Assembly (NCBI GenBank): GCA_047620505.1
Contig: JBLHKS010000061.1
Location: 1 to 34,423 of the forward strand
Origin: JBLHKS01 sp047620505
Lineage (GTDB): Bacteria > Verrucomicrobiota > Verrucomicrobiia > Verrucomicrobiales > DEV007
Direction of reading: 5' to 3'
DNA: 34,423 bases
Part shown: in pieces, positions 33,253 through 34,423 of the stretch
How positions within the stretch are numbered: position 1 is the stretch's first letter
Layout of the letters: each line of letters begins with the position of its first letter
Made by a program: the position numbers and the translations under genes
The notes under the pieces: model-generated
What the model saw: the letters and a program-made list of their open reading frames with translations, nothing else
Told to the model about the DNA's origin: nothing
Databases searched by the model: none

Positions 33253-33434
33253 AGGATTCGGTGTGGTGACAGGGTAGCGTACGACGGATGGCTGCGTCGG
33301 CTACGCATATCTTGTTCAAGTGTGAGCCACCGAGACAATGAAATTTTGGCCAAGGTCGGCCGCGATGACGTGATTGATCGAGATATGCCAATTGATGCGA
33401 AGCGCGGCGCATCGAACTCCGCTACGGTACCTGA

Positions 33435-33701
33435 AATGAAACCGTTGGCCAACGGTCTGAGTTCTTCACTTCCCTGGATCGCTGGAAACTACTGCATGGC
33501 GAGGAGGACGACGTGCTCGAACTCGCCGTTGCTCTGGGCATGCAATATCGCCGCACCAGCGAGAGTGATTTCGCGCATACTAGCCTGATCACGGTGCTCA
33601 GCCCAGACGGAGAACCCCTCTATCCCCGCGCCGAACTCGAAGAACCGCTTCAGCAGCTGCTGGACGCCGTGGAGTCCGCAGTGAAACACAACAAACGCTG
33701 A
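33435..33701 (+). pseudogene. SCO1/SenC family fragment (C-terminal part)
   Basis: The frame is open from after a stop at 33432 to 33701. From about 33466 it reads RWKLLHGEEDDVLELAVALG, then SDFAHTSLITVLSPDGEPLY, typical of the C-terminal half of SCO proteins, with the conserved copper-ligand His in the FAHTSLI element. The N-terminal half with the CxxxC copper site is missing, and the 180 bases upstream do not encode it. It is a 5'-truncated remnant of a copper chaperone/thiol-redox protein. A palindrome copy lies at 33652-33661. Confidence 0.72.
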
Positions 33702-33745
33702 ACTGCCGCCAAACGAGCGCGGCAACCGCCCCATTCTCAGCCGAT

Positions 33746-33820
33746 CTTTCCAGATTCGACGGCGTCCAGAAGGACAGAAAGCGGACGACCACATTCGGCC
33801 AGCTCACGCTGGGGACTCTC
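33746..33820 (-). pseudogene. Damaged copy of the 3' end of the alpha/beta hydrolase gene
   Basis: On the minus strand, this stretch matches the last 70 or so bases of the hydrolase gene at 20711-21799: the coding for SP-Q, N-x-VVRFL and LDAVESG is present. Between VRFL and LDAVESG an 8-base insertion breaks the frame. Outside the insertion about 40 bases match almost without change (positions 33753-33798 against 20724-20759). The rest of the hydrolase is absent. Confidence 0.7.
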
Positions 33821-33887
33821 ATCATCTTCCTTAAATATAACATCTGGTTCAAATCTTGGGAAGCACGACACGATTATGCCGGTACTT

Positions 33888-34303
33888 CTATGATTCTTCG
33901 TCACTATTCTCAGCCGCATTCGCCTGATCATTTACAATATCCTGTGCAACGCCTAGCGCAATATGCGAAGCCTGCGGCAGGACGGTCTCATAATGACTGG
34001 TTTCGCTGGTTTCGGTTGTCGGCGTGGATACGCGGCGCGTGGCGCGATAAAGCGCATAACCTGCAATGACCGCGAAAATAAATGCGACCAAAATGAAAAA
34101 GCTGTCCGGCCCAAAAAAATCATCAGCAGACCAGCGAGAATCGGTGCGCCAATCGCCCCTACTCCGCTCAGAAATATTAACGACCCCGATGCCGCAGCCA
34201 TTTCACCCGGTTCCAGATAATCGTTCGTGTAGGCAATTATCAAAGAATACAGAGGGCTAGCAAGCCCTCCCGCAAAAAATGACAGCACATATAGAGCCTG
34301 ATT
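33888..34303 (-). pseudogene. C-terminal fragment of an MFS transporter, frameshifted and cut by an insertion element
   Basis: Two minus-strand frames make one protein end: ALYVLSFFAGGLASPLYSLI to AGLLMIF in one frame, and GPDSFFILVAFIFAVIAGYALYRATRR to the stop in the other. They join at a run of seven A (34113-34119 on the plus strand); one more base would restore the frame. The FGGL-PLYSL-IAxxND pattern fits a family of 12-span transporters related to YcaD. The sequence starts abruptly at about 34303, where the IS30-type end begins, so the first two thirds of the gene are missing here. Confidence 0.78.
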
Positions 34304-34423
34304 TCAAGCTCGAAGTGCAATTCACAGGTGGAAAGTAAGGTTAACCGGGATAATCCTGAAACCGAGCGATTCACAGTTGCACAATGACAGGATATACCCA
34401 GTTAACCGAAGGAGAGCGTAACC
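34301..34423 (+). mobile_element. Left end of an IS30-family insertion sequence (partial)
   Basis: The element begins near 34301, where the MFS reading frame is broken. The terminal stretch TTTCAAGCTCGAAGTGCAAT (34302-34321) is a likely inverted-repeat end. A transposase start follows at 34384. The other end, and therefore the target duplication, lie beyond the window, so the exact border is estimated. Confidence 0.6.
34384..34423 (+). CDS. IS30-family transposase (first 13 residues)
   Basis: ATG at 34384 opens MTGYTQLTEGERN, matching the YTQLTxxERxxI opening of IS30-family transposases. The sequence ends after 13 codons. Only this short match and its position beside a broken gene support the call. 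Confidence 0.65.
   Translation, partial: MTGYTQLTEGERN

Noticed and set aside
33322..33588. Plus-strand 88-codon frame after the alcohol dehydrogenase
   Set aside because: Its second half is an out-of-frame reading of the SCO fragment and its first half has no recognisable family.
1..34423. CRISPR arrays, prophage or a complete Dpd/restriction island
   Set aside because: No direct repeats with regular spacers, no phage structural genes or integrase, and no Dpd partner genes were seen.

Overview
The window looks chromosomal and of moderate-to-high GC. Several features suggest a member of the PVC superphylum, most likely a Verrucomicrobiota-like heterotroph: PQQ-type beta-propeller proteins that open with a WPxWRG motif (one carrying an internal methyltransferase-like Rossmann segment), an S1 sulfatase, a protein with an N-terminal SHD1-like module fused to an HExxH peptidase, and poor Shine-Dalgarno use. 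The assignment rests on gene content only.

Region 1 (1-7200) holds three secreted PQQ-like beta-propeller proteins (1-357 partial, 440-3535, 3653-4873), a lipoprotein of unknown function and a short-chain dehydrogenase. Region 2 (7300-16500) is mostly single-gene units: purM, a small membrane protein, an orphan DpdA-type transglycosylase (known from 7-deazapurine DNA modification), a DUF3500 protein, a sulfatase, a translationally coupled macro-domain/metallopeptidase pair, a FetAB-like ABC exporter and rplI. Region 3 (16838-20441) has tRNA-Gly(CCC), an NtrC-type regulator overlapping its GAF histidine kinase, and a divergent stand-alone receiver.

Region 4 (20700-32142) is a metal-resistance island. 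A Tat-exported alpha/beta hydrolase abuts a 5'-truncated multicopper oxidase. Then come a Cu(I)-type P1B ATPase, four small secreted YHS-like CCxxC proteins, a methyltransferase, a multicopper oxidase fused to a CopB-like barrel, a Cys-rich secreted protein, and a three-gene CnrY-CnrX-CnrH-type operon (membrane anti-sigma, periplasmic metal sensor, ECF sigma). The CnrX-like protein keeps all five metal ligands of CnrX at identical spacing. I found one bipartite motif, GAGGG-N13-YGRCGTTYAM, at four places: upstream of the sigma operon, the ATPase, the Cys-rich/oxidase operon and the YHS/methyltransferase operon. I read it as the promoter of this ECF sigma factor, which would make the island one autoregulated regulon.

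Region 5 (32188-34423) is a zinc-type alcohol dehydrogenase followed by decaying DNA: a 5'-truncated SCO1/SenC fragment, a frameshifted copy of the tail of the hydrolase from 20.7 kb, and the C-terminal third of an MFS transporter cut off by the left end of an IS30-family element that runs out of the window.

Across the whole window the palindrome AGCAGCTGCT occurs 15 times (10 of them as CAGCAGCTGCTG) where roughly 0.04 would be expected by composition. It lies both in genes (two different reading frames, both strands) and between genes, and looks like a genome-scale DNA signal.
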